A DNA stretch of 64,000 nucleotides from Lonicera japonica. Taxonomy: Eukaryota > Streptophyta > Magnoliopsida > Dipsacales > Caprifoliaceae. Location of the stretch: the NCBI GenBank assembly GCA_021464415.1, contig CM038468.1, forward strand, positions 37,374,969-37,438,968. Reading direction: 5' to 3'. A program made the translations under genes and the position numbers. The notes under the pieces are model-generated. The model was not told where the DNA came from. It worked only from the letters and a program-made list of their open reading frames with translations, and did no database searches. Positions within the stretch are counted from its first letter, which is position 1; each line of letters begins with the position of its first letter. This document shows positions 41,569 to 51,555 of the stretch, one piece after another.

Positions 41569-42560
41569 CTCTTCCAAAAGTGAATAGCATCATTGGGATA
41601 AACAACACCTGAGGAAAAGTGTGATAGCAATAGATGTAAAGGTGAATTTTTAATGGACCCCAAATGTGTCAATGAAAAGTTGGTCCAAATGAGTTACATG
41701 ACAATCTTTGAATCCCATGGACCCAATTTATAACTATCAATTTCACATTTCAAAGTCACTTTAGATGTCCTCCTCTGTTCAGAACATTTGACATTAAAGA
41801 AATATAAAGAACAAAACTTCAACAGATGGCTATCACAATAAATATAGATAGATTTGAATGGACCACCCCACATATTGGTTTTTTTTTGAAAAATAAAAAA
41901 GTGAAGAGAGCCTCAGATAAAGCAATCCTCACAGCCCTTAAAATGGAAAACCCAAAGGGACACTACCCCTCTGTTTTTAGGACTCTGTACATTTTATCAG
42001 TTTTTTGGTTTAACTCACCAGGCCTTTTTGCAATTCACAATGGCTAGGCTCCAAAACCCCTTTGCTCATATGGGTATGCTTGTCTCCCCCTCCCCAACCT
42101 ATACCAGCCCCCCACCCACGCCACCCCACCCCACTCCACTACTAGCTATCTGATTGTCAGTTTGAGGTAGGACATGATGTTTGACAATTAACTTACAAGA
42201 AATTAAAATATTATTAATAATTTTGGCAAATCCAATACATGTAAAATATTATATTGAATATTAATTTTTGGTAAGACTTCTATAAATTGAGATATTATTA
42301 GATGTAACAATGTTAACACTGTAAGCGGGTTGCTGTATATGTTACAATGTAATTGCAGTAGATGCTAATAGTTATTTGTATTAAAATTTGGAGGGACTTT
42401 TTATAATGGTATTTTAGAATTTGGATATTGTTTAGGATGTTACGAACTTTTCGCACTATATAGTGGTTTGTAGATATTCATTAATTATTGCTTAGAGTTT
42501 TGTAAATTTTTTGACCATGCTTGATAATCGTATACGGGCATGAAACCCATAATAAATTAT
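41569..42560. other. AT-rich intergenic DNA
   Basis: A C-rich stretch at 42085-42140 and nothing recognisable otherwise. Confidence 0.5.
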
Positions 42561-43083
42561 GAATTGAGTTTGTGCATACAAAGTGAGTTCTACTTTAGGC
42601 CGAGTTTGGACTTGATCAGCATGCTCAACATAATTCGGGTTAAGCGTGCACAACCCAAAACTCGACTTATATATCCCGATTAACGAGCTTATGTCCCAGT
42701 GTGGATGCAATAACTGAATATGAGGGTTTGTCTCACTGTCCGGGTGAGATGAACTAATGTACTATACATGTGTAGTCACTAAACCTTCCTGTTAAAAGAC
42801 CTTTGGAAAGCAAACAATATCATGTGAGTTAAGTTTGTGCATATAAAGTGAATTCTACATTGGACCGAGTTTGGACTTGAGCATGCTCAACATAATTCGG
42901 GCTAAGTGTGCAGAACCCAAAACCCAACTTATATATCCCGATTTCTATATCCCGGTGTGGCTGCAATATATAGCTGCTGAGGTACACAATATGAGTGTTT
43001 GTTTCACTGCTGAGGTGAGATAAACTAATGTACTACATAAGGGTAGTCACTAAACCTTCCTATGAAAAGATCTTTTGAAAGAT
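42561..43083. repeat. Tandem duplication, two ~260-bp copies
   Basis: Copies begin near 42561 and 42826 (period about 265 bp). Both contain CGAGTTTGGACTTGA, GCATGCTCAACATAATTCGG, CTTATATATCCCGATT and AGTCACTAAACCTTCCT. Divergence is about 15% by eye, with a few indels, so the duplication is old. No coding content. Confidence 0.85.
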
Positions 43084-43480
43084 AAAAGCAAAACTATACA
43101 AACTCAATTACAAAATAAACAATATCTACAAAGACATGACATTAAAAGTTGCATACGTAAAGCCGGCCCAATATAATAGGCCACTTAGGCAACAGCCTAG
43201 GGCCCCCCAAATTTACACTCTCCTGTCCTGTTTCAATCTATGGAAATCAATGGGATTTTGGAGGAATATATAGATAAAGATATGTATTTAGTGTCTCTAT
43301 TCATAAAATAAAGTAATTTGATTTTATCAATGGGTATGACTAATTACTTGTACGGATGGATAGCATGGTATGCAAAAGTAATTATCTATTAATGAATGAT
43401 TTCATAATTAATTACGGTCATTTGTAACTATCTACAAAATATTAAGGGTTATAGGCACGATTACACTTAATACATACATT
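43084..43480. other. Repeat-derived spacer
   Basis: Begins a repeat-like segment at about 43162 (AGCCGGCCC...TAGGCCACTTAGGCAACAGCCTAGGGCCCCC in broken form), a motif common to plant interspersed repeats. No gene. Confidence 0.45.
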
Positions 43481-43679
43481 CAGCGGCAGAGTTAAAAAAA
43501 ATAAAAAATAATAATTAAAGCGGGGCAAACTTAATACTAATGTCAGTTTTTTATAAATTTAAGGAGAAAATTTAGTATTAATATTATTTTTGTTATATTT
43601 ATAATTATTAAAAATAATTGTAAAGATAAAATTGCAATTCACAATTGCCGCCCTTAGCTATGCTGCGGCTCCGCCACTG
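43481..43679. mobile_element. Short hAT-type MITE
   Basis: Ends CAGCGGCAGAGTT and the reverse complement of CAGTGGCGGAGCC. Flanks CATACATT (43473-43480) and CATACATG (43680-43687) match at 7 of 8 positions. Only 199 bp long. Confidence 0.7.
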
Positions 43680-43959
43680 CATACATGCATACATCAGACA
43701 AGCTCACGGACAAACCTTTTAGTGATGGTTTTTCATTGACGGTTTTTCATTGACAAAGTATAAAGATTAAAAAGAGTGTGCGTGTAGATGGAAAACTTTC
43801 CCTAAAGTGTGAGGTGCAAGTAGAGTCTTCTTTAAAGATGGATTGTACACACCTACATCTATACTTCCATATATACTACTAAATAAGCGCGAGGAAAGTT
43901 TTGGTGTTCCTCTTTAATTATCAAAATACTTTTCATATTTTAGAAAATATTTAAAATTT

Positions 43960-44737
43960 GCAAGAGCATATTTGTAAAAATTGATTTGTAAATCAGAAAA
44001 AATTTAAAACTTGCTTTTGTAAAGTTTTGTGTAAATTTTGAAATAACTTTCTAACACATGTTAAATATCAATTCAAGATTTGATTTTTTTACAAATAATC
44101 TATTACAATGACTTGATTTATAGGTATTGATGAGTATATTTCTTAATTTTTATTAATATATATATTTTACATTTAAAGTTATTACTTTTTCAATTTTTAT
44201 AAAAAAATTGAAGAGAGAGAAAGCTAATAATTGTAAGTATTTTACACAACTATTTTACACAAATTTCAATTTTAAAAGGGGAGAGAAAAAAATTTATAAG
44301 TTGTATTTAGTGTTGGAGATGCTTAAGAGCATCTCCAACCTTTGGTAAATATTTTTGAAATCCTATGCTTTTTACACAAAACCTTGTAAAAAAAAATGCT
44401 TACAAATTTTGTGTAAATTTTGAATGAACAGTCATAATTAGTTCATTTTATGGATTTTTTATTTTTTTTTCTTGTGCATAATATTAGAACAAAGTTTTTT
44501 GCTGGTCTTAATGAGTAGATTTTAGATATATATTTTTTATTAAATTATATAATTTCTATTAAAAGATATTACATAATATGAAAATAATTGAGAAAAGAAA
44601 AAGCTTTGGATGTAAACTTGGGGTGTATTTTTACAATTTACACAAAAGAAATTTAAAAGACTGCTGGATCAAAATTTTTAAAAGTTTTGTATATTTTACC
44701 AAAACCTAAATATACACTATTGTTAGAAATGCTATAA
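43960..44737. mobile_element. Two adjacent related MITEs meeting at a GAGATGCTTAAGAGCATCTC junction
   Basis: The second element, about 44326-44737, starts TAAGAGCATCTCCAACC and ends with an imperfect inverted copy (TGTTAGAAATGCTATA). The first, about 43960-44326, starts CAAGAGCAT and ends TTGGAGATGCTTAA. Both interiors share TTTTGTGTAAATTTTGAA-like blocks. The contact forms a near-perfect 28-bp palindrome centred at about 44326. The GAGCATCTCCAACC terminus is one of the commonest plant MITE ends. Confidence 0.65.
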
Positions 44738-44795
44738 ATGATTTGAACCTATGACCTTACAGATAATAAAAGTAGGTTGATTTAGTCTTTGGGAG

Positions 44796-45555
44796 CTGTT
44801 TATTATTACAAATCAGTCGTTGGGTGCCAAAGTTTTTACCATAATATGACTTTGGGTGCCAATTTAGAAGAATTCCGCTAGTGAACATGGTCAACTGTTA
44901 ACTCATTTAATTTTTGACCAAATTTACTCATTTTACCCCTAAGCAATCCATTAATAAGGAAAAGAAAAAAAATATTAAAAGCAAATAAAGAAAAAGGGAG
45001 ATGGTATGACACACTGTATACTAACCTCCCCCAAGAGTGTTGTGGCGAACCCGAAAACCGAATAGCCAAACCATACCTAGCCGAATTGATCCAAAAAATA
45101 CCGAACCAAAAAAAACTAAAATCAAAACAAATAAACCGAACTGAAACCGAATATATTTGGTTCGGGTTTAAGGCGTGACATTGTAAAATGGAACCGAATT
45201 AAACCTGATCATTTAATATGTAATTCGAAAATAATATTACTTCATTATTTAAAATTTTATATTCCTAGTGCGAAATCGACTCTTTGGATAATCATGAATG
45301 TTGAAGTTATATTATAATTATAAATGTTAATATTATATTTGGTGGTAGGTGCTACCAGCTCCCTTTTTTTTTATTTCCTTTTATATTTTTTTCCCTTTTA
45401 AATGAATTAATTAAGGATAAAATAGGTAAATTGAGTCAAAAATTAAATGAGCTAATTGTTGACCACATTGACTAACGAAATCTGTCAAAGGTAGCATCCA
45501 AAGTCATATTAAAGTAAACTTTGACACCCAACGTCTAATTAATAAGAACAAATGA
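44796..45555. mobile_element. Mutator-like foldback element with ~150-bp TIRs
   Basis: The left arm (about 44796-44950) and right arm (about 45400-45555) are inverted copies sharing CGTTGGGTG.CAAAGTTT, AATATGACTTTGG.TGC, TGGTCAAC and CTCATTTAATTTTTGAC. Arms are about 80% identical by eye. The centre (about 45047-45210) is an ACCGAA/GGTTCGG-rich segment like the one at 16.5 kb. No confident target duplication. An ORF of 63 codons across the left arm is not a gene. Confidence 0.7.
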
Positions 45556-45900
45556 AACCCAAATTCAAAATCACCCATAAAAATACCTTTATAATTTATT
45601 AGGTATAATATTACATGCGCAACACGCGTACTACTCATTTTAGTTTATATAAACAACTAGTATATGCTCGGAGAATATATGTTTATAGTAGAAATTAGGT
45701 AGAAGGTTTTATTATACATTGATTTTTACCAAAAATCCAATGAATAATATTTTTTTGAATGAAGGGCCTATTTTTAATTGGTAATTAGTGTAAGAGGCCT
45801 ATTTTGTTTTATATTTTAAATGAAGGTATTTGAATAAATTTAAATATCATTTAATTAATAAAAACATATTATATATTACCTAAATCACCCCCTCTTTATG
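45556..45900. other. AT-rich spacer
   Basis: No gene, TIR or tandem repeat recognised. Confidence 0.5.
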
Positions 45901-45904
45901 AAAT

Positions 45905-46073
45905 TTGCACAAAAAATATGAAATGCAAAGTTCATATTGCAGTGAAATATGGACTGCAATATGAACTTTGCACTAGAAATATGGACTGCAAAGTTCACAT
46001 AGCAATAAAATATGAACCGCAATATGAACCTTGCACCAAAAATATGGACTGCAAAGTTCATATTGCGTTGCGC
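45905..46073. repeat. 63-bp tandem repeat made of hairpins
   Basis: About two and a half copies of a 63-bp unit. The first contains a perfect 20-bp inverted repeat (TGCAAAGTTCATATTGCAGT, 45924-45943 and 45953-45972) around a 9-base loop. Later copies hold the same arms with a few changes. Each copy could form a stem-loop, or cruciform as DNA. Confidence 0.85.
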
Positions 46074-47782
46074 GTAAGGGTGGGGCTACCATGAATGTGG
46101 ATGTAAGAATGCAAAGATTTACTTGTGTTGCGTATTAACGTGCACATCAACTTCGTTTATTTTCATGGTTCTGAAAAATATAGAATAAAGCATATTTAAA
46201 ATAATAAAAAAAACATTATTATTTTTGAACTATTTAAGGAGTCATCAAGCTACCTTCACGTGCCACTGCGCAATCTAAATTTAAACCAATATTTTTAATT
46301 AATTGCATTTTAAGTATAACAATTAAGCACAATGAGCTAGAATAACAAGGGAAAATAATAGATTCTTATAAAACTAGAACAACGAATAATAATACAAAAA
46401 CAAAGACAAATGCAAGGATGTGCAGAAACTACTGACTATAAACATAAAGAGAAATGCATAACAGTGGAGAAATTCAAACATTCATCAAAGGTAAATAAAC
46501 CTAGGTGCGCTACTAGCTATTCAAAGCATGTACTAGTGAATCAATATTCCTCCATTGCCTTCTCTCGGTTCTCTTGCTTCATTTTCCGCAGCGTCTCTAG
46601 GGCCTTTTCAATCCTCTCACGAGTGAAACTTTCCTAGTTCTCCATCCTACTCGCTTGCTGGACTTACATTAGGGAATTTTTTAAATTTGGCTAGCACACA
46701 TTGGAACCCTAGCTAGGCGCGGAGCCGAACCTTGGTTTGAGGTCATGTTGACCAAAAACTATGGCACATGCGCACCTATTTAAAACATGTGTGATATGTT
46801 CAATCTTCACTCTGGTCCTCGTCATGGCTAGAGAATGTTTGGAGAAAGAAAAATATTGGGAATTATGTAGTTGTTTAGATTTTCATAAATTCCAAACAAA
46901 AGGGAAGATGACTGTGAAGATCATATCTACTATTTATCTTGATTATTGAAGGGTAATTAAATAGCAAAAAAAACCCTTGAGTATTACATTAATTTCAATA
47001 AATCCTTAAATTGTTGCAAGTATCCCCTTAAGTTTGACTAAAATGTGTTTCATGCTTAACTGAAAAAAAAAAAAAAAAAAAAAAAAAAACCCTTCTCGAG
47101 TGATACATTAGGGAAAATTGCAAATTAAATTTTAAAAAGCTGTGGATGCTTTTGTAAATTGAATAGTTCTTGGGATTTGCAAGTAGTGCTATAAATTTTT
47201 ATTTTTTATTTTTCAATTTATGCTATGCTGAATTATTTTGCATTTGTAAAATAACACAGATTAATTATAACATTACAATTTGAATAGGGGATGTATTAAT
47301 TGGGAAGGCACAATTATTGTTTGAATTTATTTAAATCAATAATATAGAAGGAATAGTTTATTTTTACCATAGGTTATTTGAGTCAGTTTAAAATTCTTCC
47401 AAATATAACAAAGCAAAATATCACAAGTGAAGATTGAATATTACAAGCTAAGCCCCAATCTCTTTCTTTCTCGAACTGGAGGTTTTGCCTTCGCATCTGG
47501 GGGTCCAACGCGTGCTAGGAAATTATGTTTGCGAATTTCCCCAATTTCCAGCAAACCTATTCGATGGTGAAACATGAAAGTTTTAATCACTTGTCAAAAG
47601 ATCGAAAAGGCCAAAGAGTTAAGCTGAGGAAAAATGAAGCAAGTGAATCTGGAGAAGGAGATGATTCACGCGATGTTCAAGTGCTTGGCTTGTAAGAATC
47701 AAAGATATCATATCGAGAATTGAGGCATTCAAGAAAGAAAAAAACAAGGCAACTCAAGCTTTAACATTGGTGAATGGAGTGA
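46074..47782. other. Intergenic DNA with a small coding-like fragment
   Basis: About 46536-46640 on the - strand reads FTRERIEKALETLRKMKQEN in an open stretch, but an in-frame stop lies just upstream and no family is recognised. It may be a gene relic. A 27-base poly-A run lies at 47063-47089. Nothing else supported. Confidence 0.4.
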
Positions 47783-47790
47783 GTAGTGGT

Positions 47791-48774
47791 TAGAGCTGAT
47801 CCTGACCATTTTTTAGGTGCCGGCCGAAATTTTAAAATGATGCCCTTCTTATAAATAAATATATTTATTTTTTTATATTAGAAAAAACAAATTAATTTTG
47901 TTTCAATGAAAATAATTTATATTACACCAAAAAACACATTATAATTAACAATTAAAAATGATTACGAGCTTCATTTTAAAATATATGAGTTTGCATGCTA
48001 TCAAAACCAATTCAAAAAATAATTAAAGCACTTATATGCTTCATCTTCGGTTTCTGTGTGCATTTCATCTTACAAAAAACTTCTAAACGCTGACATCACA
48101 TGCTAAAATGTACCTACAAATAAAGTAACAATTAAATTTTGACCAAAACAATCATTTAAAATGACTTTTTTTGCATTTTTAGCAGTGAAATCATCAATTA
48201 TATCTCCATCGTCAAGATTTTATAAGATGTCATTTTCAATGCAAAACGTTACTAATCCTTTCGATCTATCTTGACTTATGGTGGTTTGCAAGGAAGATTT
48301 TAACAATTTTAATTTTAAAAAACTCATTTCCACAAATGTGACAGACACATGTAAAGTCAATAATAATTTATAGGCAAGCATCACATGAGGCAATATATGC
48401 ATATCATTCGCAATCTGCATAATTTTAATGGATGTCCATAATTCGTTGGTTTCATATGATTCACTTGGTAACATTAATTGCAATACTTATAATTCTGATT
48501 ATAAGTATTTTTCATTAACATCAAGAACATCAACTTTTAAAGCATTTTCAAGATTTATGCAAGATCTTCTCAATTCATCATCCAATGAAACTAACTTTGT
48601 TGCATTAAAGAAATTTCAAACATTGATTAAAAAAACTGCAATTGTTTTCTTGGAAAGACACTTTATTAATTAAATATTTTTAACATATATATACACAGAA
48701 AAAAATTTAGTGCTCCTTCTCATTTTTGAGCCTTGGGAGGTCGCCTTGCCTGCCCTTCCCCAAGGCTGGCTCTA
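47791..48774 (-). mobile_element. hAT element with transposase remnant, perfect 8-bp TSD
   Basis: GTAGTGGT at 47783-47790 and 48775-48782 is a perfect 8-bp duplication. Ends are TAGAGCTGATCC (left) and the reverse complement of TAGAGCCAGCCT (right). The 984-bp interior includes the C-terminal dimerisation region of a hAT transposase on the - strand (separate entry). This is an internally deleted derivative of a formerly autonomous element. Confidence 0.88.
48172..48660 (-). pseudogene. hAT transposase C-terminal fragment (dimerisation domain), with stops
   Basis: Reading right to left, the frame shows SLDDELRRSCINLENALK, a region broken by two stops, then PHVMLAYKLLLTL, SVTFVEMSFLKLKLLKSSLQ and SQDRSKGLVTFCIENDIL. 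After another stop it continues IIDDFTAKNAK. This order matches the hAT C-terminal dimerisation domain of plant zinc-finger (TTF/ZMYM-like) transposases: an ILL-T-PV-VAS-ERSFSKLKLIK-like core, S-ER-LA--SIE, then a DDFA-KNAR-like tail. The ERSFSKLK-like core here reads EMSFLKLK. Upstream catalytic parts are missing, so it is inactive. Confidence 0.85.
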
Positions 48775-48782
48775 GTAGTGGT

Positions 48783-49200
48783 ACCACCACAGAAAATGGC
48801 CCGAAGGCAATGTATGCTTCTCAATGGAATATTGATTCACTAGTCATACTTTGAATAGTCCTATTCAAGAACCTAACTTCATTTACTTTTGTGTGTCTTT
48901 ACTTATTGACATTATGTATTTCTCTCTTATCTTTATAGTTAGTAGTTTTTGCACATCTATTTGTCTTTGTTTTTGTATTGTTGTTTGATAGGTATGTCGT
49001 TCTAGTTTTATAAAAATCTAATATATTTCCTTGTTATTTTTATAGTCAATGCTTTGAATTGTCCTATTCAAGAGCCTAACTCGGTGTATATCTTTGTGTG
49101 TCTGTCTTTATTGATGTTATATATTTATCTTTTTGTTTATACTTGCATGGACCAACCACTACACATCACAGTTTTTCCCGTTTGTCGCGCGATATCTATT
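48783..49200. repeat. Diverged direct duplication before the Mutator-like element
   Basis: A block with TTTGAATAGTCCTATTCAAG, TTTGTGTGTCT and TTATTGACATTATGTATT (about 48849-48930) recurs diverged at about 49048-49135. CATCTATTTGTCTTTGTTTT at 48954-48973 recurs at about 52680-52700, beyond the right end of the next element. The block ends in a perfect 10-bp-arm hairpin (TTGTCGCGCG at 49182-49191, CGCGCGACAA at 49201-49210). Confidence 0.65.
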
Positions 49201-49769
49201 CGCGCGACAATGAGTAAATTACCAAAACCTTATTCTCTCTCATATTTTCTAATCTTTAAGGCTACTCAACTATAGATCGAGTTTCAATTTATCCACTCAT
49301 CTTGTTTTTTTCCTTTTAACTTACCACTTAAATTTATTAGCACATTTCAATCTCATAATTCCATCCAAATTGCACCATTAACGGGCGCTGCCCCGCACCC
49401 CGCGACCGAAGGGGTAAAAATTCCCGTCCTAAAAAAATGGTTGTGGTAATAGGCATGTGTGCCTCACATGCCCTCAAACCAAGGGCAAAAAGGTTGTTTA
49501 GCCCTTCCAACCTTTTCCCTCTATATTCAGTCCACAATTTGGTACCAAAATGTGTGTGTACATATTCACTATTATGTATAAAAATAGAATTTATCCACTC
49601 ATCTTGCACCAAATGTTTCAATCTCATAATTCCATCCAAATTGTAACATAAAATAAAAATAAAAATAAGACACCCCTCAAACCAAGATCCCCTTCCAACC
49701 TTTTCCCTCTATATTCAGTGACTAAAATGTGTGTGTACCATTATTATGTATAAAAATAGAGCGCAAGAA

Positions 49770-51290
49770 CCCTAACGACCTTTGAGAAGTACAGTTTTTG
49801 GTGTTCGGGACCCACCCGAGCACCCGAAACTGCCCCGAAAGGGTTTGTTGGCCAAACAAACCTTTTTTAAGGAGAATTGTCGCACGACAAATCAGTATGT
49901 CACGTGACAATCTCCCTTGTGTCGCACGACAAACCCCTCTGACACCAGACCATCCACTATCTGACACATCAATTTGTCAGAAACATCACTTCAGCCGTTT
50001 GTCGCGCGACATTGTATACATTTTCGTACGACACATGCCCCTTCTTGGGAAGTGTCGCGCGACATACCCTTCCCACCACTATAAATAGGCCCTCACCCCC
50101 CAAGGGTTCAGGACATCAACTTGGGATCTAAGAATTCTAGGCTTTAAATCTGATTTTCTAATCTTTCGTCATGCATTTTCTATTATCGTCTTATTTCTGA
50201 AGAATTATCGAATCTATTCTCGACACTCGACGTGTCCCGCTTCTGGAATCGAATTCTCAGAAATATCTGAAGAAAGAAAAGATTATTATCTCCAGAGATC
50301 TCTCTGCCGTATTATATTTTCTCTCTTATTATTATTCTCGTCGGAAGGTAAAGAAAGTCCCTTATAGTATTTAAAATTAGATACTTATGTACTTTTTTTA
50401 CTTCCGCTGTTCTGTCCACGTTTTATTTGAATAAACTATTGCCAAGTTATAAATAGTCTACTGTTTGCAAAACAAAAGACCCTGATAAAAACATTTGCAA
50501 AATCTGAATAGTAAGTACATTATCATCCGAAAAAAATCTTATTTTCAAAACCCAGACCGGTAAAACCTACTTAGGAAATAAAAACCCGGTATATCCCATC
50601 TCTTTCATAGACTGTAATACGCCTGGTAGAACCCCCCTCAAGAGTTCTAAATTTCATATTAAATTTAGTCCCGATACAAGATCTGAACTTTTCCAAAAAG
50701 GAATTAAAACTCGAGAAAATCGTCATTTATCTGAGGAAATAAAACGGAAAACCCTATCTCTCTTAAAAAGGCTTTTGTCACCTATATTTTCCTCTGTTGA
50801 AAATAAAATATCGGATCTCAGAACACAAAGATTTTCATCCCTTTCCCCGTCTTTCCCCAAAATTAGGGTTTTTCACTTGGAAAATAGTAGACTGTCAGTA
50901 AAAGTATCCAAGTTTTTTAACATAAAATAAACATATAAGACCACTAGAGACCGAAAGGGAGAAACGGGTGCTTAACATCTTTTCAATCCGTAACATAGTT
51001 TTCGAACCCTATAGAATCCTGGTTTCGTAGACAAACGTGTAAAGAAAGGCTTATCTGTAAGCCTTTCCTCTTACACGACCCCTTTTGTTCATTTTCTCGT
51101 AAAAGGTACTGGCAGCTCTGAACTAACCCTCTTGCATCTAGAAATAGGATAGAGGGACACCCGATATAAGATATCAACATCTAGAAGCAAATGGAACGAC
51201 GAAATTCTTTCCGACGTTTCAGACGCCCAACAACGAGAACGAGACCCGAAGGTCGCTTTTGCGGATTCTCACAAAATGTTTTTAGAAAAA
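49770..51290 (+). mobile_element. LTR-retrotransposon-like promoter/leader segment
   Basis: Contains a promoter-like TATA region and about 1.1 kb of downstream non-coding leader with a block reading CGGGTGCTTAACATC, ATCCGTAACATAG and CTGGTTTCGTAGAC (about 50967-51035). That block resembles leader or LTR sequence I associate with plant LTR retrotransposons, but I cannot name the lineage. No gag or pol and no paired LTR were found. It more likely entered the Mutator-like element by insertion than belonged to it originally. Confidence 0.4.
49877..50112 (+). promoter_or_regulatory. Promoter-like region: palindrome cluster plus TATA box
   Basis: Near-identical palindromes lie at 49877-49890 (TTGTCGCACGACAA), 49898-49909 (TGTCACGTGACA, with a CACGTG G-box core), 49920-49932 (GTCGCACGACAAA), 50001-50010 (GTCGCGCGAC) and 50053-50064 (TGTCGCGCGACA), with a related CGTACGACA at 50025-50033. 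TATAAATA follows at 50080-50087, putting a start site near 50112. Repeated palindromes ahead of a TATA box look like transcription-factor sites, probably of an LTR promoter. Function is inferred. Confidence 0.55.
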
Positions 51291-51298
51291 TCAAGTAG

Positions 51299-51555
51299 AA
51301 TCACTCCAAAATAAATATATATTGTTATTGTGGAATGATGGTTGTCTTAAGAACATCTACTACTATTAGAAAACCGGGTAGAATGTTCTTCACTTGCCCA
51401 ATTAGTATGGTAAGTAGTTTACCAAAAAATCTAAGTTTTGGCCTTTTCAATTGCAGAATGGTGGTTGTGGATTCTTCGTATTGGAAGATTGGGAACATAT
51501 GAATTTAGAAGATGTAAGTGAAGTAGGAAGAAGAATGAATGATAAGAAGAGATAA
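51299..51555 (+). pseudogene. GRF-type zinc-finger protein fragment, two exons
   Basis: The frame reads CYCGMMVVLRTSTTIRKPGR, then MFFTCPISM to 51409. A GT-AG intron 51410-51456 follows, then NGGCGFFVLEDWEH to a TAA at 51553-51555. The Cys pattern C-x-C...C-P...G-C-x-FF with the K-PGR-FF core is the GRF zinc finger, a nucleic-acid-binding fold that plants often carry on transposons as small proteins. An in-frame stop at 51296-51298 precedes the first Cys, and the first ATGs (51335, 51338) follow the CxC pair, so as seen it cannot start properly unless an upstream exon exists. Host gene fragment or transposon cargo are both possible. Confidence 0.65.
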
